Made by a program: the position numbers and the translations under genes. The notes under the pieces were generated by a model. That model was given only the letters and a program-made list of their open reading frames with translations. It was not told where the DNA came from and did no database searches. From positions 1-30,539 of the forward strand of contig JBGVFH010000082.1 in assembly GCA_045120955.1 (NCBI GenBank): a stretch of 30,539 nt of DNA, in the 5' to 3' direction. Positions 23,958-30,539 of the stretch are shown in pieces (positions within the stretch are counted from its first letter, which is position 1; each line of letters begins with the position of its first letter). The stretch is from JAZMZS01 sp045120955. Lineage in GTDB: Bacteria; Bacillota; Clostridia; Oscillospirales; CAG-272.

Positions 23958-25282
23958 CAATCCTCCTCGACCTGAGGTCTGTCTTTTGGATCAAGATACT
24001 GCGCAAACATTCCTCGGCACTTTTCATCTGCCGTGGCTGTGACCTTCACACAGTCAGCTTCATACTCAACATTTTCAACGGAACAAAACGAGTACAGACG
24101 GCTGACATCCGACTGCTTTGAAAGAGGAAAGGTGAAGACTACTCGCTTCTTACCGTTTAAAAATACGTTCTCTATCTCGCAAATAAGCTTGTCAGTTCCT
24201 TTGCCTGTTTTTGCCGAAATGCTGACACATCTCATGTCTTTTATGTGAGCAAACATAAGCGGCTCGGTTGAAATGTCCGATTTATTAAAAACATATATAG
24301 TGTCTTTGCCGCCTGCACCAAGCTCTTCCAGAGTCGTTTCCGTACATTCAAGCTCGGACAGACAATCCGGGTCAGAGCTGTCAACGATGTTGAGAATAAG
24401 GTCCGCACATAAGGTCTCATCGAGCGTGGAACGAAAGGCATTTATCAAATGATGCGGCAGCCTTTTTATAAAACCGACCGTATCGGTAATCAAAACCTCC
24501 TCGCCGCACGGCAATGTCAAGCGCCTTGTCGTCGGGTCGAGTGTCGCAAAAAGCTTGTCCTCGGCTAAAATTCCCGCATCTGTGAGCGTGTTCATAAGAG
24601 TGGATTTCCCCGCATTTGTATAACCTACGATAGCTATTTTAAAAATTCCTTTTCTGTCTCGGGAATTTCTCATAGTAGTGCGGTTTTTTTCTATCTCTTT
24701 TAGCTGTTCGCTCAAAGAGTAAACTCTTCTTTGCAGATGTCTTCTGTCTGTTTCAAGCTTTGACTCACCCGGACCTCTTGAGCCGATACCGCCGCCGAGC
24801 CTTGACATATCCTTTCCCTTGCCAATGAGTCTTGGAGCTGTATATTTTAGCTGAGCAAGCTCTACCTGAAGCTTGCCCTCACGGCTCTTTGCGTGTTGAG
24901 CAAATATATCAAGTATCAGCATACTTCTGTCGATCACCTCGGGACCGTCAAGTATCTCTTCGAGATTTCTTATCTGTGACGGTGTCAGGTCTACGTCAAA
25001 AACCACAAGCTCAACCCCGCAAAGCTGACAGGATTCTTTGAGTATATTGGCTTTACCGCTGCCGATACAGGTCTTTGCATCAAAGGAATCCTTTGCCTGA
25101 GTGAGCTTTACAACGCACTCACCGCCTGCAGTATCAAGCAGTCTTTCGAGCTCCATCAGTGACTGCTCGCACTCTTGCTCCGAGATGCCCATGCCGGAAA
25201 CACCGACAAGCGCAGCCTTGATTTTACTGTCCTTATTGCTTTCGCTGTTTATGTTTTCAGAGAAATTGTTGCTGTTTATCAT
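23957..25282 (-). CDS. hflX: ribosome-associated GTPase HflX
   Basis: The 441-aa protein has the N-terminal HflX domain (21-200), with the Gly-rich GGGIGSRGPGESKLETDRR segment and a helical hairpin, then the G domain: G1 GYTNAGKST (220-228), G3 DTVGF (267-271), NKSD (G4) and SAKTG (G5). HflX splits stalled ribosomes and helps recovery from stress. ATG 25282 has GGAGG 6 bases upstream; a longer open frame to 25453 runs through the rpmE terminator and gene, and is rejected. yigZ follows with a one-base overlap. Confidence 0.95.
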   Translation of the reverse strand: MINSNNFSENINSESNKDSKIKAALVGVSGMGISEQECEQSLMELERLLDTAGGECVVKLTQAKDSFDAKTCIGSGKANILKESCQLCGVELVVFDVDLTPSQIRNLEEILDGPEVIDRSMLILDIFAQHAKSREGKLQVELAQLKYTAPRLIGKGKDMSRLGGGIGSRGPGESKLETDRRHLQRRVYSLSEQLKEIEKNRTTMRNSRDRKGIFKIAIVGYTNAGKSTLMNTLTDAGILAEDKLFATLDPTTRRLTLPCGEEVLITDTVGFIKRLPHHLINAFRSTLDETLCADLILNIVDSSDPDCLSELECTETTLEELGAGGKDTIYVFNKSDISTEPLMFAHIKDMRCVSISAKTGKGTDKLICEIENVFLNGKKRVVFTFPLSKQSDVSRLYSFCSVENVEYEADCVKVTATADEKCRGMFAQYLDPKDRPQVEED

Positions 25283-25300
25283 ATGACACCTCCAAAAAGC

Positions 25301-25333
25301 AAAAAGGGCAAGCAGCACTTGAGCCGCTCGCCC
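25301..25333 (-). terminator. terminator of rpmE
   Basis: On the minus strand, GGGCGAGC (25333-25326) pairs with GCTTGCCC (25313-25306), with one G-U pair and inner base pairs, followed by TTTTT. It sits between rpmE and hflX and may pass some readthrough into hflX. Confidence 0.8.
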
Positions 25334-25346
25334 CGTAAAAACAAAC

Positions 25347-25550
25347 TTAGTTTGTTTTACCGATTCTCTTGTTGAACTTGTCAACACGTCCGCCTGCATC
25401 GACGAACTTCTGCTTTCCTGTATAAAAAGGATGGCACTTTGAGCAGATATCAACGTTCATATCGCCCTTGGTTGACTTTGTTACAACAACTTCGCCGCAT
25501 GCGCACTTAATTGTTGCTTCTTTATATTCGGGATGTATTCCTGTCTTCAT
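25347..25550 (-). CDS. rpmE: 50S ribosomal protein L31, zinc-binding type
   Basis: The 67-aa protein begins MKTGIHPEYKEATIKCACG and has the four zinc ligands Cys16, Cys18, Cys36 and Cys39 (CxC and CxxC). It is therefore the C+ form, in contrast to the zinc-free paralogue that replaces it during zinc starvation. TGKQKFVDAGGRVDKFNKR is typical of the C-terminus. It has its own promoter (25595-25623) and terminator, so it is a one-gene unit. Confidence 0.96.
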   Translation of the reverse strand: MKTGIHPEYKEATIKCACGEVVVTKSTKGDMNVDICSKCHPFYTGKQKFVDAGGRVDKFNKRIGKTN

Positions 25551-25594
25551 CGTTTTTCACCTCATTTATTATTGCAATTCTCCACAACATTTAT

Positions 25595-25623
25595 ATGATA
25601 ACACACTATTTCGAAAAAATCAA
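25595..25623 (-). promoter_or_regulatory. promoter of rpmE
   Basis: On the minus strand, TTGATT (25623-25618), a 17-base spacer and TATCAT (25600-25595), 45 bases upstream of the rpmE start. Confidence 0.55.
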
Positions 25624-25671
25624 TACTATTTTTGATTTTTTTTACTTTATATGCGGAATTTTGTGGACAAA

Positions 25672-26295
25672 TCAGTTGTCCGCAACATATTCAACGACCT
25701 GTATTATCTCACATGAGTCTTTTTTTAAGTCGATTACGAAATACTGCGCTTTTATCGCATCACTTGCAAGATCCATTCTGAAAGTGCCGTCGTTTTTCAT
25801 GATCTTGTACTCTGCTTTTATCTCATATCTGAAAAATTTTTCGTCGCTGTCATCTACCGTTGTCATTGATATTTCTGTAAAAACCGTATCATACACACGT
25901 TGTTGCGTAATTCTATCAGGGATGTTCAGTTCTTTGACAACATTCTCAGAGTACATTCCTTTCAGCTTTTCTGCATCTCCTGCAACAAGTGCGCGTATAT
26001 ATTCAATAAGAAACAACTGCACATCATCTGTTGCATATGTATTTTTATCGTCGGCTATTGCCCATGTACCCACACCGTCAGAATATTTTATACTTCTGTC
26101 AAGGATCAGATAGTTTTCCTCGGTCATTATTTCAGCGTCAAAATCAGCTTTGTACAAGAACACCTTTCCCGATGTAGATGGCTGCTCCGAGCTTGACGCA
26201 AGCTCAAGTATAAGGTATAGTATTCCGCTTATACCAACAAGCACAGATAATAATATAACGAAAACAACAGCAGTTTTCTTGCTTTTATTTTTCAT
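25672..26295 (-). CDS. membrane-anchored extracytoplasmic protein of unknown function
   Basis: The 207-aa product has a basic N-terminus and one hydrophobic helix (about 8-33), then a Ser/Thr-rich linker and an outer domain of about 165 residues. No lipobox is visible, so the helix probably stays as an anchor. The middle (YIRALVAGDAEKLKGMYSENVV) followed by strand-rich sequence is faintly like NTF2-type folds, but I do not recognise a family. AAAGG lies 8 bases before the ATG. It is transcribed away from the acyl carrier gene and ends 121 bases before rpmE. Confidence 0.7.
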   Translation of the reverse strand: MKNKSKKTAVVFVILLSVLVGISGILYLILELASSSEQPSTSGKVFLYKADFDAEIMTEENYLILDRSIKYSDGVGTWAIADDKNTYATDDVQLFLIEYIRALVAGDAEKLKGMYSENVVKELNIPDRITQQRVYDTVFTEISMTTVDDSDEKFFRYEIKAEYKIMKNDGTFRMDLASDAIKAQYFVIDLKKDSCEIIQVVEYVADN

Positions 26296-26353
26296 TCTAA
26301 ACCTTTCTTTTGCCTAAAATATGAAAGTTTGCATCCATTTATTATCAAAACGC

Positions 26354-26382
26354 TTGACAAACAGATAACTATATTTTATAAT
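26354..26382 (+). promoter_or_regulatory. consensus sigma-A promoter of acpP
   Basis: TTGACA (26354-26359), exactly 17 bases, then TATAAT (26377-26382): a full match to the sigma-A consensus. The leader to the ATG is about 47 bases. High, constitutive expression is expected. Confidence 0.9.
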
Positions 26383-26436
26383 ACAAATGTTGCGTTTTGA
26401 ATTAAAACTCAAATGAATTTTTTAGGAGGAATATCA

Positions 26437-26664
26437 ATGTTTGATAAAGTAAAAGAACTTCTTATCAGCGAGCTTCAGGTGGATGCTGATAAAATAGTTG
26501 AAAATGCAGAGCTTGCGAATGACCTTGGAGTAAACTCACTTGAGCTTGCCGATATGATTCTTCTCTGTGAAGAAAGATTCGATGTCGAGATAAGCGATGA
26601 CGACATTCACAAGTTTATCACAGTAGGCGATGTTGTAAAATATCTCGAAGAAAACGCAAAGTAA
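26437..26664 (+). CDS. acpP: acyl carrier protein
   Basis: The 75-aa acidic protein carries growing acyl chains on a 4'-phosphopantetheine attached to Ser34. The attachment motif reads GVNSLEL rather than the usual GxDSL: Asn33 replaces the conserved Asp. Length, the four-helix pattern and the C-terminal VGDVVKYLEENA segment are normal. ATG 26437 has AGGAGGA 6 bases upstream; an earlier ATG at 26413 has no such site. It stands alone with its own consensus promoter and terminator and no fab genes nearby, so it may be the general ACP or a specialised one. Confidence 0.9.
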   Translation: MFDKVKELLISELQVDADKIVENAELANDLGVNSLELADMILLCEERFDVEISDDDIHKFITVGDVVKYLEENAK

Positions 26665-26679
26665 AAAACGTATCCTTTT

Positions 26680-26709
26680 AGAGATTGCTTTCGGCAATCT
26701 CTTTTTTTA
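26680..26709 (+). terminator. terminator of acpP
   Basis: Nine-base perfect arms (26680-26688 and 26694-26702) with a TTTCG loop and a run of T residues, 15 bases after the stop. Confidence 0.92.
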
Positions 26710-26879
26710 TTGCATAGAGAATTGCACGGATTCCCCCACTCGCCGTTTTGCACAGCTTCTGTAATAGAAAAAATGAGAGGCGAGATGATGGCGGCGGGCA
26801 GTGCGGTGCATGTGCTCGAATTTTAATGAAACGCTGAAAGCAGTATTTATTTTTATAAAAAGCTACCGCTACGATCCGC

Positions 26880-27218
26880 TCACAGCATTATATATGTAAT
26901 TCCCCCGTTTGAATTATTCAGATCGGGATCATTTGCGGTTTCGGGGAATTTTTCAAGCAAATATCTCGTTGACGGATCAAAAATAGAAAAATTCTCACCT
27001 TTTATAAGCACAACTATCCTTCCGCTGTCCTTGTACTCCTTCATCAGCTTTCTTACTGCCGTGCGTATTTTTCCGCCCTTTCCTGACGAGCCGTAGCCAT
27101 GTATGATCTTTATTACTTTTCCTTTTGAAACTCTGACATTCGCAATGAAAAACTCAAGCTGTCTCAGCGCTTGATATACATCGGGCTTGTCTATTTCAAG
27201 ATTAATTTCATGTATCAT
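26880..27218 (-). CDS. small Smr-domain protein
   Basis: The 112-aa protein is essentially one Smr domain, as found at the C-terminus of MutS2. It has an N-terminal EINLEIDKPDVYQAL strand-helix, the diagnostic HGYGSSGKGGKIR motif (about 40-52) and a C-terminal GITYIML strand. Smr domains bind or nick nucleic acid (branched DNA or RNA). The usual LDLHG near the N-terminus reads INLEID, so the first conserved His is missing. ATG directly follows the TAA of the upstream gene, so the two are likely co-translated. Confidence 0.8.
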   Translation of the reverse strand: MIHEINLEIDKPDVYQALRQLEFFIANVRVSKGKVIKIIHGYGSSGKGGKIRTAVRKLMKEYKDSGRIVVLIKGENFSIFDPSTRYLLEKFPETANDPDLNNSNGGITYIML

Positions 27219-28316
27219 TTATTTACTCTCTTTTGCGATATTGTATGCAGCACAGCGCTCAACCTCTCTCGTTATGAGTGCAGCTTCATCGGTGCTCTGA
27301 CCAAGGCAGACAAGACAGTCATTTTCGATCAGATATGCACGGATATCCTCTTTTATACCGTTTACAAAAAGCTGTGGCTGCATAACGGTTGTACCGAAAG
27401 GATAGCGGCGTATGTTTTTTACCGTGTCTATAGTTTTTTCGTCAAGCTCAATATCACACGAACAGGCAGAATACGCCATAGAAAAACGCGGATGAGATAT
27501 AACTATGGATTTCACCCACGGGCAGTTATCGTAAATGAGCTTGTGCAGAGCCGCTGAGTTTGACGGGTGCTTACCCGGCTCTCGTCTGCCGTTATTTATC
27601 AAAACTATATCGTCGACAGATACTGAGCTTCTTTCCTTATCGGATGCCGTTATTATAAAAGCGGTGTTAGAAATGCGAACGGATGCCGCACCGTTAGAAT
27701 CAAGGAAAAGATTTTCACGGTACAGCTCGGAAATAGAAGCACACAGTTCTTCTCTTGCCTCTTTTTCTCCCTGCAATTCCTCTTTGTCGAGCTCCTCCAT
27801 CAAAGGGAGAGTTACATTTAATTTGTAAAGTGCAATATGTCTGCTCTCGAGAACACTCAGCGCTCTGTTGAGCTTCTTTGCGTTACAACAGATAGACGCA
27901 ATGAGATTTGCTATTTCAAACTGCTTGTATGCTTCGTCAAGACTGTTTGCACAGATAAAAAACACACCGTCCCGAGTCATGGCACATGTTGTATCGGAGT
28001 CAAAAACATCCTCGATATCAGCAATATCACATATAACAATCTGACCGCATCTCATCTCTCCCTGAGGAAAGATTCGCGTATCGGGATAAATACGAAGCAT
28101 GGCGCAGATACGCGAATATTCGGTCTGAGCCTCAATGATCGCATTTTTTTTGCGTCTGAGCGAATATACCGATTCATGTCTGGAAATATTTTCCTCGCTT
28201 CCGTCTCCGTACAAAAAAACTGTACTGTCGTTTTTTCGGACAGAAACACTCCTGATCTCAGATACTGAAAAATTAGTTTTGATTTTATTTAAAACAGCGT
28301 TCTCATTATTTGTCAT
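27219..28316 (-). CDS. tandem, degenerate class II aldolase-like protein
   Basis: The 365-aa protein contains a C-terminal class II aldolase/adducin-like domain (about 185-360) with recognisable order: AASVRISNTAFIITASD, VDDIVLINNG, HPSNSAALHKLIYDNCP, VISHP, then ECLVCLG-like and TDEAALITREVERCAAY. Key residues are altered. The catalytic Glu after PS is Ser254, the HxH metal pair keeps only His275, and the NHG motif reads NDC (332-334). The N-terminal half ends with a second tail-like copy (TRDGVFFICANSLDEAYKQFEIANLIAS, 114-141 region), implying a duplication. Sugar-phosphate aldolase activity is therefore unlikely; binding or regulation is possible. ATG 28316 has GGTGAG 5 bases upstream. It is coupled to the Smr gene. 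Confidence 0.65.
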   Translation of the reverse strand: MTNNENAVLNKIKTNFSVSEIRSVSVRKNDSTVFLYGDGSEENISRHESVYSLRRKKNAIIEAQTEYSRICAMLRIYPDTRIFPQGEMRCGQIVICDIADIEDVFDSDTTCAMTRDGVFFICANSLDEAYKQFEIANLIASICCNAKKLNRALSVLESRHIALYKLNVTLPLMEELDKEELQGEKEAREELCASISELYRENLFLDSNGAASVRISNTAFIITASDKERSSVSVDDIVLINNGRREPGKHPSNSAALHKLIYDNCPWVKSIVISHPRFSMAYSACSCDIELDEKTIDTVKNIRRYPFGTTVMQPQLFVNGIKEDIRAYLIENDCLVCLGQSTDEAALITREVERCAAYNIAKESK

Positions 28317-28373
28317 TTTCTCACCTGTATGATAGTTTATAATAAACAAACCAAAAATGAATATACTTATTTT

Positions 28374-28402
28374 ATTATATTACATTTATTCCGTATATGC
28401 AA
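28374..28402 (-). promoter_or_regulatory. promoter of the aldolase-like/Smr gene pair
   Basis: On the minus strand, TTGCAT (28402-28397), a 17-base spacer and TATAAT (28379-28374), 58 bases upstream of the ATG at 28316. Confidence 0.7.
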
Positions 28403-28438
28403 GAGAAAAGCGACAAATAATTATTTTTTTACTGCAAA

Positions 28439-29263
28439 TTATAGCTGTACATTGTACGTTTTTTTGTAATGACTGACCTCGCCGCTCTCACATTCGATTC
28501 CGATGATGAATGATGCGTCATCCGTACCACATCTGACAAATGATGTTCCCATATCAGTAAATAAAAACTCAAAGTTAAAAGCGCTCTCTCCCCTGTCAGA
28601 CAAATATTTTTTTGCCGTTTCTATAATTGTCTTCTCAGACGATAAAAACGATGCACTCTTATCTGCATTTGATTTGATATAGATATATTCATCTACCTCA
28701 TCCTTCCCTATCTCCGACAAATAGTAAACATTTGCTCTGCGTGCGCATATTTTATTTGCACTTTTTATTCCGTAAAAGGAGATGTTTTTATCCGAAAAAT
28801 TGTTTACATAGGATAGTGAGCTTTTGTATTCAATTTCGTCCCAATTTGCCGTCAGTTCGGACTTTGAATAATAGCTTCCTATATCGTAGTATTCATTTTT
28901 AGCTGTTTTTATTGCCGCAGCCGAACATTTTCTCGCATACGCCGCAGTTTTCGGTTCTGCTAATATGCTTCCGCTTATGATATCATGTAAAAATTCGGTC
29001 GTGTTCTCTCGATTTTCTTTGTCAAGCGTGCTAACAGCACCCGATTTTTCGATCATGGCAGCAGAGAGCTTGGCATAGTCACCATTGCCGTCATCTATTG
29101 CCTTTGCAAGCAATTTCATCATAGATGACAAATAGGAGAGCTCTTCCCTTTTCTCCTTGTCAGACACAGCATCATTTGCATAACTCAAGCAAACCACACT
29201 TACAGCCAAAAGGCAAGATACCGCAACAAACACAATACACAAAAATTTGATTCTTATCTTCAT
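28439..29263 (-). CDS. exported protein of unknown function, possible YpeB/PepSY-like C-terminus
   Basis: The 274-aa protein begins with a signal peptide (MKIRIKF plus hydrophobic core; a likely cleavage after SYA at about 29). The mature part is helical at first (35-130), then a mixed region. The last 65 residues (SSEKTIIETAKKYLSDRGE..., strands FNFEFLF and FIIGIECESGEVSHY) are faintly like the PepSY repeats of the germination protein YpeB. That similarity is weak, and I would not name it. GGAGAG precedes the ATG closely. TTGTTT and TATAAA boxes 17 bases apart lie just upstream. It is a single gene with a 170-base AT-rich gap before the tRNA locus. Confidence 0.65.
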   Translation of the reverse strand: MKIRIKFLCIVFVAVSCLLAVSVVCLSYANDAVSDKEKREELSYLSSMMKLLAKAIDDGNGDYAKLSAAMIEKSGAVSTLDKENRENTTEFLHDIISGSILAEPKTAAYARKCSAAAIKTAKNEYYDIGSYYSKSELTANWDEIEYKSSLSYVNNFSDKNISFYGIKSANKICARRANVYYLSEIGKDEVDEYIYIKSNADKSASFLSSEKTIIETAKKYLSDRGESAFNFEFLFTDMGTSFVRCGTDDASFIIGIECESGEVSHYKKTYNVQL

Positions 29264-29399
29264 ACTCTCTCCTTTCTTCTTGTTTATATTTTGCTCAGAT
29301 AATAAAACAAAAAAAGAGAAAATTATTTGAAATTAAAATGTATAAAACAGATATTCTATAAATAATCTTCCACTTTTAAAATAAAAATATAAAAATCAC

Positions 29400-29428
29400 T
29401 TGAAAAATCAAAACCGATGTGATATAAT
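29400..29428 (+). promoter_or_regulatory. strong promoter upstream of the tRNA-Ser locus
   Basis: TTGAAA (29400-29405), a 17-base spacer and TATAAT (29423-29428). A start near 29435 would lie about 33 bases before the broken tRNA-Ser copy and about 330 before the intact one. It probably drove tRNA-Ser directly before the insertion or duplication. Confidence 0.75.
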
Positions 29429-29467
29429 GTTCAAGTTGAATGACAATTCAAACAAACAACTTCATAC

Positions 29468-29618
29468 AGAGAGATATCGAAGTGGGGACGTTTTGCGAGC
29501 GCTGCCGGTGGCAGACGAAGCGAGCAATAAGGAGTGGCAGCGGTCGAAATTTTGCGAAGCGAACAGCGAGCAGAAAATTTCGGGCACCGCAACAGGACAT
29601 AATGGGGCTGACTCGAAA
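29468..29618 (+). pseudogene. broken tRNA-Ser copy split by a 112-nt insert
   Basis: 29468-29485 matches the first 18 bases of the intact tRNA-Ser at 29767, except that G1 is A. 29598-29618 matches 29786-29806 (D-loop through anticodon loop) with one difference. Between them lie 112 extra bases (29486-29597) containing hairpins: CTGCC/GGCAG at 29502-29514 and CGAAATTTT/AAAATTTCG at 29545-29582. After the anticodon loop the copy ends, and no 3' half is present. It cannot form a normal tRNA. Confidence 0.75.
29486..29597. repeat. hairpin-rich insert inside the broken tRNA copy
   Basis: The 112-nt insert is GC-richer than its surroundings and carries recurring GCGAGC/GCGAAC words and the two stem-loops noted for the broken tRNA copy. 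There is no open reading frame of substance. It resembles a small palindromic repeat element, but only one copy is in the window, so its repetitive nature cannot be shown here. Confidence 0.45.
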
Positions 29619-29766
29619 GGTAGCCGAGCTTATCACTTGGTGAGTCGCGAAAGCTCTTGTTTTCTCGCAAAATCTCTCAAATGCTTCATTTTTCTTGAAT
29701 TTTGGATGAACGCATTTTATCATCGGCCTTGCAAAAGCCGTGCAAAATTCAAACACAACCAAATAC

Positions 29767-29855
29767 GGAGAGATATCGAAGTGGTCATAACGGGGCTGAC
29801 TCGAAATCAGTTTGAGAGCAATCTCACGAGGGTTCGAATCCCTCTCTCTCCGCCA
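29767..29855 (+). tRNA. tRNA-Ser (anticodon CGA)
   Basis: An 89-base gene with CCA encoded. Acceptor stem GGAGAGA pairs with TCTCTCC. The anticodon arm is GCTGA-CTCGAAA-TCAGT, giving anticodon CGA for codon UCG. A long variable arm (GAGAGCAATCTC) is typical of tRNA-Ser. The T arm GAGGG-TTCGAAT-CCCTC is perfect. The 3' end is followed closely by an integrase gene, marking it as a likely attachment site. Confidence 0.97.
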
Positions 29856-29861
29856 AAATTT

Positions 29862-29892
29862 GTCGGCAGTTTCAAAAGCTGCCGACTTTTTC
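29862..29892 (+). terminator. terminator after tRNA-Ser
   Basis: GTCGGCAG (29862-29869) pairs with CTGCCGAC (29879-29886), followed by TTTTTCTTT. It lies 6 bases after the tRNA CCA end. Confidence 0.85.
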
Positions 29893-29960
29893 TTTGCAAT
29901 TTCAGCACTTTTGACGGGAGATTTCTTGATTTTTTGAATCTGTTCCGTTGTTGTAGAGGA

Positions 29961-29994
29961 GTTCTCTCCAAAAAACGCCGATTTTGGAGAGAAC
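29961..29994. repeat. 13-bp perfect inverted repeat at the integrase end
   Basis: Arms GTTCTCTCCAAAA (29961-29973) and TTTTGGAGAGAAC (29982-29994) flank an 8-base loop, 5 bases after the integrase stop on the minus strand. It may be the integrase terminator, though the T-run lies in the stem and loop, or a recombinase-binding arm. The CTCTCC core also occurs at the tRNA 3' end. Confidence 0.55.
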
Positions 29995-29999
29995 TCAGA

Positions 30000-30539
30000 C
30001 TATTTCCCGAAGCCGAGACCATCCAGCATTGCGTCTGCGGATGTCAGTTTGGAAGAGTAGTCGAGGTGTGCATAAGTATTTGCCGTCGTGGAAAAATCGC
30101 TGTGCCCGAGCCAGTCCTGGATTTCCTTCATCTGCACACCGTTCTTCAAAAGCAAGCTGGCACAACTGTGTCTCAAATCGTGATAGCGTATACGGCGCAT
30201 ATCGTACTTGTCCAGCAGTTTCGGAAACTGTTCCGTCACATAGCTGGGCTTGATGAGATCGCCGATTTCATTCACACAGATATATTCGAGATAGTCACGG
30301 TTATAGCATCTGCCGCAGAGACGACGGTTTTCCGCCTGTTCTGCTTTGAGAGCCAGCAGACGGTCACGGACGAACGGAACGAGGGGAAGGGTACGCATAC
30401 TCGATTTTGTCTTCGTAGTGTCTGCGGCGATCAGTTCGCGTTTGCCGTCGATGTTGCACTGTACGACGGTGTGCTGGATCGTCAGCGTATTCTGGTCAAA
30501 GTCAATGGCACTCCATTTCAGACCGATGGCTTCGCTGCG
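30000..30539 (-). CDS. int: tyrosine-type site-specific integrase, C-terminal part (partial)
   Basis: The frame is open from the right edge to TAG at 30000 (179 residues seen); the N-terminus lies beyond the window. The catalytic domain is complete: Arg near the edge in the RSEAIGLKWSAIDF segment, Lys in TTKTKSS, HDLRH (His-x-x-Arg), GHSDFSTT (second His), and the nucleophilic Tyr in NTYAHLD. Such enzymes integrate phages and ICEs. A gene ending 145 bases from the 3' end of a tRNA-Ser is the classic layout of an element inserted at that tRNA. Base composition is GC-richer than neighbouring host genes, consistent with transfer. The element extends to the right, out of view. Confidence 0.93.
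   Translation of the reverse strand, partial: RSEAIGLKWSAIDFDQNTLTIQHTVVQCNIDGKRELIAADTTKTKSSMRTLPLVPFVRDRLLALKAEQAENRRLCGRCYNRDYLEYICVNEIGDLIKPSYVTEQFPKLLDKYDMRRIRYHDLRHSCASLLLKNGVQMKEIQDWLGHSDFSTTANTYAHLDYSSKLTSADAMLDGLGFGK

Noticed and set aside
25283..25453. N-terminal extension of HflX
   Set aside because: It crosses the rpmE terminator and part of rpmE; the ATG at 25282 has a strong GGAGG.
29448..29762. 104-aa minus-strand frame over the broken tRNA
   Set aside because: It reads antisense through the broken tRNA copy and hairpin insert; no domain or ribosome-binding site.
29807..30022. 71-aa minus-strand frame containing GGERGIRTLV
   Set aside because: This peptide is the well-known false translation of the antisense strand of a tRNA-Ser gene.
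1..30539. CRISPR array, IS element or rRNA operon
   Set aside because: No regularly spaced repeats, transposase with terminal repeats or rRNA sequence was seen on either strand.

Overview
The window looks like a chromosome segment of a low-to-moderate GC, Gram-positive anaerobe of the class Clostridia, probably near Ruminococcaceae/Oscillospiraceae. The lineage is inferred from family content (DUF951, DUF5711, IMPACT/YigZ, zinc-type L31, ECF transporter core, [4Fe-4S] fumarase), strong GGAGG ribosome-binding sites and sigma-A-like promoters. No 16S gene is present, so the placement is an inference.

Layout. (1) 1-2001: the right part of an integrated filamentous-phage-like (inovirus-type) element: the tail of a small membrane protein, a 66-aa coat-like protein, a strong terminator, a 600-bp noncoding region full of stem-loops, and a Rep_trans-family rolling-circle initiator with an unusual structured leader. 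(2) 2002-2720: a gap with no supported gene, ending in a 19-bp perfect hairpin. (3) 15372 down to 2721, minus strand: a tightly packed run of twelve genes: ruvC, an RlmI-like methyltransferase, ecfA1-ecfA2-ecfT, truA, a DUF5711 protein, a CvpA-family protein, pgsA, a ClpE-like unfoldase, a P-type-ATPase-like protein that has lost its catalytic motifs, and the alpha subunit of class I fumarase without its beta partner. (4) 15538-23176, plus strand: a promoter, DUF951, a YfhO-family membrane protein and a 1428-aa surface protein (three beta-helix-like modules, a GH43-like propeller region, one membrane segment and a charged cytoplasmic tail), closed by a bidirectional terminator. (5) 23334-29263: housekeeping and small genes: YigZ, HflX, L31, an anchored unknown protein, an acyl carrier protein with a consensus promoter, an Smr protein, a degenerate class II aldolase-like protein and an exported protein. 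(6) 29400-30539: a strong promoter, a broken tRNA-Ser copy split by a 112-nt insert, an intact tRNA-Ser(CGA), and the 3' part of a tyrosine integrase gene running off the right edge. A second integrated element therefore probably begins at this tRNA.

How the parts work together. The long minus-strand run mixes DNA repair, RNA modification, vitamin uptake energizing, phospholipid synthesis and protein quality control, and reads as a housekeeping superoperon. The plus-strand trio is a cell-envelope module. The two ends of the window are mobile DNA.

The most unusual items are the P-type ATPase pseudoenzyme (3613-5658), the alternative-hairpin leader of the phage rep gene (861-1003), the split tRNA-Ser locus (29468-29855), and the tandem degenerate class II aldolase (27219-28316).
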